This document shows, piece after piece, positions 60,542-64,000 of a DNA stretch of 64,000 bases (its first letter is position 1; every line of letters starts with the position of its first letter). The notes beneath the pieces are model-generated. The model worked only from the letters and a program-made list of their open reading frames with translations. It searched no databases and was not told the origin of the DNA. A program made the translations under genes and the position numbers. The DNA is from Azolla caroliniana. Lineage: Eukaryota > Polypodiophyta. The stretch spans positions 1 through 64,000 of the forward strand of contig JBHGNT010000107.1 in the NCBI GenBank assembly GCA_043228905.1, written 5' to 3'.

Positions 60542-60756
60542 CACTGCAGGTGGGAATTATGCACACACACTGCAGGACGGTCATCAACAGCCTCCTTGTT
60601 CATCTCGCGAGGAGGGAGGAGACTTGACTGTATTCACGCTCTAGCAGGTGAGCGCAAATGGCTTCATCTTCCGAGTAGTGCAGGCATTGTCTGAGCAGAG
60701 AATTGCTCACACAAGAGGTACGAACTATAGAACAGATCCTGTTCAAGTATAGTCGT
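60518..60756 (-). ncRNA. U3: U3 snoRNA (U3-2)
   Basis: Minus strand, ~239 nt, starting ACGACTATACTTGAACAGGA and continuing TCTGTTCTATAG and TTCGTACCTCT, the A' and A boxes of plant U3. Then C'-like AAGATGAAG (about 60664), box B GAGCGTGAA (about 60635), box C GTTGATGACC (60587-60578) and box D TCTGA (60526-60522) follow in canonical order. U3 base-pairs with pre-rRNA and the 5' ETS and is needed for 18S processing in the SSU processome. The promoter (USE and TATA, 24 nt apart) and T6 terminator indicate Pol III transcription, as for other plant U3 genes. All boxes appear intact, so it is likely functional. The length is slightly above the ~215-225 nt I would expect. Confidence 0.85.
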
Positions 60757-60778
60757 GATTGAAAGGCCCTACTCATGT

Positions 60779-60823
60779 CTTATATAAAAGCTTCAATTTC
60801 ATGGATGCCTTTATATGTGGGAT
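60779..60823 (-). promoter_or_regulatory. U3-2 promoter: USE and TATA box
   Basis: Minus strand ATCCCACATAT (60823-60813) and TTTATATAAG (60788-60779) with a 24-nt gap. The transcript start at 60756 lies 32 nt after the TATA start. The spacing is the Pol III type. Confidence 0.82.
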
Positions 60824-61069
60824 TAAACCCAATAGCATCTTCAACTAGATCCATTCTATTCTTCACATGCATTGCTAGCACCAAGCACTTCGATGTATGT
60901 ACATATAGATCCAAGATCCATCAACGACCAATATTAGTATATATTGTTAAAGAATTATGGTTTTGTGCCTCCCAAGTTCCCAATTGCTTTGTACACTTCC
61001 TTGAGAGAGATTTGTTGTCAATGTGCAACATTCAGCTCTTTAGGGGGGTGTCTTAGTGTATGATAGGTC
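60824..61069. other. Intergenic sequence upstream of U3-2
   Basis: No repeat or coding domain recognised; the first ~15 bp still match the U3-1 upstream side. Confidence 0.45.
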
Positions 61070-61077
61070 CTCGGTGC

Positions 61078-61571
61078 TAACAATTGGCACCGGTTCGGTT
61101 TGAGAGGGTCCAAACCGAATGCAACCGAACCGTTTAAAATTTATGAAACCTGAACCAAACCAAACCAAACCGGTAATCATTTTTCGAACCGTTAAACCAT
61201 TAAACCGTAAAAACCGCGGTTTCGTGGTTCGGTTTTGGTTTTCAACACAAGTCAAATTTTTAATTTTTAATTTATAAGTTTTTAAATTTTATAATATTTC
61301 AGTTTTTTAATATTTTAAAATTTTTAAGATGTTCCTAAAATGTGAGAATAAGGTCTAAAATGAAAAGATTGTTTAAAAACAATTTTTTAAATTTTTTAGA
61401 ATTTTTTTTATAATTTAAAAAAAAAATTTAATAAAAAATAAAAAACCATTAAACCGTTTAAACCGCGGTTTTTTACTGTTGATACCGAACCGAACCGTTG
61501 AAACCGTTAAGCCGTTAAACCTTGGTTTTGGCGGTTCGGTTCGGTTCAAACCGAATCGTTGCCAATTGTTA
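61078..61571. mobile_element. hAT-type MITE (494 bp), 8-bp TSD CTCGGTGC
   Basis: Terminal inverted repeats TAACAATTGGCACCGGTTCG and TAACAATTGGCAACGATTCG (right end, complement). Duplications CTCGGTGC lie at 61070-61077 and 61572-61579. The subterminal part is dense in AACCG/CGGTT motifs in both orientations and the core (61250-61445) is nearly pure A/T. An 8-bp TSD indicates hAT. It encodes no transposase, so it is non-autonomous. Confidence 0.88.
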
Positions 61572-61639
61572 CTCGGTGCCTAGGATTTTCTCTCCCGACA
61601 TTTATTTTGTTAGCACGGTCTTGGGGAAATGCTCATATC

Positions 61640-62470
61640 TCCAAAATTGAGAAATGTCAGAATTGAGGAAATTTATCAGATGATTACATCTTAAAACGAT
61701 GTGTCATCTTAGATATAACTAGGGTGTTTTGGGTTCATGTTGCTTTTCTTCATGTCAAAGTAGAGTGGTGTATTCTTGAAACCACCCCTAGGTGAGTAGG
61801 TAATCCCTCATTTTGTTTGTTGATGAGTTCTCTAGCCATTTTGTCATCCTTGAATTGGGTGTAGGACTAAGGTAGTGTGATGTGATGTTTTTTTAGATTG
61901 CATTTTCAGTGGCTTTCACTTTCTTCATGTCACTATTTCCATCCCTTGCTCATGTTGGTATATATTTGTGTGTGACCTATATGTTGGGCTCGGGTAACCA
62001 TATTTGCTCTTATTTGCGACGAAACAATTGTTCATAAGCTTGCGCTAACTTTCTTTTTCTTTTTAGGTCACTAGATGTTCTCATCCATAATCAAGGGAAG
62101 AAGCATCACATTGGAACTATGCGATGAGGTATTGTACTTGTTGGTTAGAGGAGGTGGAGGGTATTCCGAGCAATGGCATGCCATTTAATTATATCGAGGT
62201 TGATTTGTTGTACAATTACAATACTCTTGCTTGGTGGGGCATTCACTAACCATATTGGGGTAGTACCGTCTCATAATCTTCCATATGATTTTCACAAAGT
62301 TTTGGCATCCATCTTCATTTTTTTCTTCATCCAAGAACCTTTCATTTGATGTCATGAAAACTATTGTCTGGGTATGATTAATCTGCAAGACCATTGGAGC
62401 CTTGGATCGGAAGGAACCAAGGAAATGTTGTCGTGATGTGGGGAGCTCATGAGTGGGAATATATCAAACT
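61640..62470. repeat. Unidentified noncoding repeat, copy 2 (inverted relative to 48.25-49.08 kb)
   Basis: Reverse complement of copy 1 over at least 61725-62400 with roughly 80% identity by eye. No long frame is conserved between the copies. Confidence 0.7.
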
Positions 62471-62638
62471 TAGGATGTATAGGAAATCAAATGACAGAGC
62501 AAAGATATGACTTGACGGACATGAGACAAGATGAACTTAACCATAATAAAAGGCGTAGCTTAATCTTCAATAGCTTACAGTATCAATGAAATGTAAGGGG
62601 TTTGAGTATTGTCTCGATGAGGGGACAAGCGAACTTCA
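62471..62638. other. Spacer, nothing recognised
   Basis: Short unique-looking sequence before the tandem duplication. Confidence 0.4.
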
Positions 62639-63090
62639 ATGGAACAAACCAAAGGAATGTGAATGGATGGACATGGTGATTGACATTTTTCTCACACCAA
62701 GCATTCGAGGAAGATAAGTGAAGGTGCATGCTAAAAAGTGAGATTCTATTGTCATTTTTTGAAGAGCCCTAGAGGCAAAAAAAAAAAAAAGAAGGAGAGG
62801 AGAGTCATTATCAAAGGAGGCTTGAAATTTGTCCAAGGCAGAAGAACTACTCAATTAAAATTTGATGGAACAAACCAAAGGAATGTGAATGGATGGACAT
62901 GGTGATTGACATTTTTCTCACACCAAGCATTCGAGGAAGATAAGTGAAGGTGCATGCTAAAAAGTGAGATTCTATTGTCATTTTTTGAAGAGCCCTAGAG
63001 GCAAAAAAAAAAAAAAGAAGGAGAGGAGAGTCATTATCAAAGGAGGCTTGAAATTTGTCCAAGGCAGAAGAACTACTCAATTAAAATTTG
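62639..63090 (+). repeat. Perfect 226-bp tandem duplication
   Basis: Copies 62639-62864 and 62865-63090 show no difference in what I compared, including a 14-A tract. It is either very recent or an assembly artefact. Confidence 0.93.
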
Positions 63091-63195
63091 ATGATCACTT
63101 AAACTCAAATGAAACATTCATATACCCAAGGAAATATTAATTAGATTCAATGTTCTTTTCACAATTGTTTATTGGCTTGAGGGTAAGATAACCAC

Positions 63196-63199
<4 letters not shown>

Positions 63200-63256
<57 letters not shown>
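63200..63256 (+). repeat. (TC)n microsatellite, ~28 units
   Basis: Uninterrupted TC dinucleotide run. Confidence 0.97.
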
Positions 63257-63261
<5 letters not shown>

Positions 63262-63329
63262 TGATACATTTCTACACGTTCCTGTAGTTTCTGAACAATA
63301 AGATCTCACTTCCATGTTTTTTAGAACTT

Positions 63330-63990
63330 TCTTTACTTCAGATATGTGCATGAGTTGCACTTAGTTTAACTAAATATTTGACTATTATCTAAATAGTTAC
63401 AATATGTCAACGGTACAAAGAACAGTAGCAATGATTCTGGTCAATGTAACTAGCACTTCTCTTGTCCAAACGTCAACTGAAATCGAAGACCTCTAATGTG
63501 TTAGAGTAGCTTGAAAATCAACTACACCATCTAAACATATCAACGATATATATTTGTGTATCTAAATTGATCGTGGTGTAATAACAAGGTAGGATCCATT
63601 GAACAAAAGACAGTTCTTAGCTGAATCTCAATATATCATTTATTTACAAAAGAATTGTTTAGAACATGTTCCGCGTTGTAACTAGCCACTTTATTTGTCC
63701 AAATCCAAACTTGACCTAGAGACCTCTAGTGTGTAAGACTAGCGTGATAACCAACTACACTTCATGGTTTCAAATGAATTTGTTACTTTGATTGAACCAA
63801 TGTCACAACTACATGGGCATCACGAGTTTCCATTTTAGTGGCATTTAGCTCAAACAAGTCTCTAGATAGAAACACATAGCACTAATTGACGCAAGAAATG
63901 AAGATGTCGATTTTCTTGACTTAAGGTACATGCATGACTTCCAGTTAGTTTCACTAAATATATTGTGCATAAAGACAGATACCAATTCTT
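63330..63990 (+). repeat. Degenerate direct repeats, otherwise empty
   Basis: The segments near 63447-63535 and 63677-63765 share GTAACTAGC, TTGTCCAAA, GACCTCTA and CAACTACAC in the same order. A second pair (about 63340-63385 and 63925-63970) shares ATGCATGA-like and AGTTTCACTAAATAT-like motifs. No gene was recognised. Confidence 0.55.
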
Positions 63991-64000
63991 CTACTCATTC

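Noticed and set aside
62185-62394. 69-codon frame in the noncoding repeat
   Set aside because: Not conserved in the inverted copy at 48.3 kb.

Overview
This window is repeat-dominated nuclear DNA of a land plant. I found no ordinary host protein-coding gene in it. The plant assignment rests on U3 snoRNA genes with the plant USE plus TATA promoter at the RNA polymerase III spacing (54.9 and 60.7 kb), copia PBSs matching initiator-Met tRNA, and chromodomain Ty3/gypsy elements. The chromoviruses look self-primed (Tf1/sushi-like, as expected of the Tcn1 clade known from non-seed plants), which hints at a moss, lycophyte, fern or similar; that last step is inference.

Layout. I use private family letters. 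1-216: 3' end and start of the 3' LTR of a copia element (A3, +). 217-8619: a gypsy element B (-; protease and gag remnants, 5' LTR), broken by a solo copia LTR (A2, 483-1702, TSD CTGGA) and by a complete copia element (A1, 2544-8246, -, TSD GGAAA). 8620-16740: a decayed gypsy element H (+; gag, protease, RT, RNase H, integrase, 3' LTR), broken by a fragment of gypsy T3 (-) and by LTR debris. 16745-31357: a four-level nest. A copia element C2 (-) carries in its 5' LTR the rearranged gypsy T2 (17374-30997, TSD AAGAC); T2 carries a gag-only element G2 (20146-28808, +); G2 carries a full chromovirus S (21170-26940, +, TSD ATATC). 31645-34258: copia F gag remnant and LTR-like sequence J. 34259-48251: copia element D (+), interrupted by copia E (34896-37835, in a chimeric arrangement with duplicated D gag) and by gypsy T1 (39637-46700). 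48252-49080: unidentified noncoding repeat. 49086-54605: copia C1 (+, TSD CAACC) containing the 5' half of a second chromovirus S2 (-). 54.6-64 kb: the least TE-dense part, with two U3 snoRNA loci in opposite orientation, an old copia relic, a hAT-type MITE (61078-61571, 8-bp TSD), tandem duplications, and an inverted second copy of the 48.3-kb noncoding repeat.

How it fits together. Each autonomous family encodes gag (capsid, zinc knuckle) and pol (protease, RT, RNase H, integrase; order differs in copia and gypsy) between LTRs that act as promoter and terminator. Most copies here are dead through stops, deletions or lost catalytic residues; G2 (gag only) and D (no RT) could only have moved with help. 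The strongest candidates for new biology are: (1) an R-region/PBS complementarity in S, S2 and B, with a compensatory base change, pointing to self-primed reverse transcription in plant chromoviruses; (2) a conserved accessory coiled-coil ORF 3' of integrase in the T gypsy family, with a second accessory ORF beside it in T2; (3) rearranged insertions (T2 inversion, D/E chimera, T1 flanked by 47-bp repeats) that record unusual recombination.
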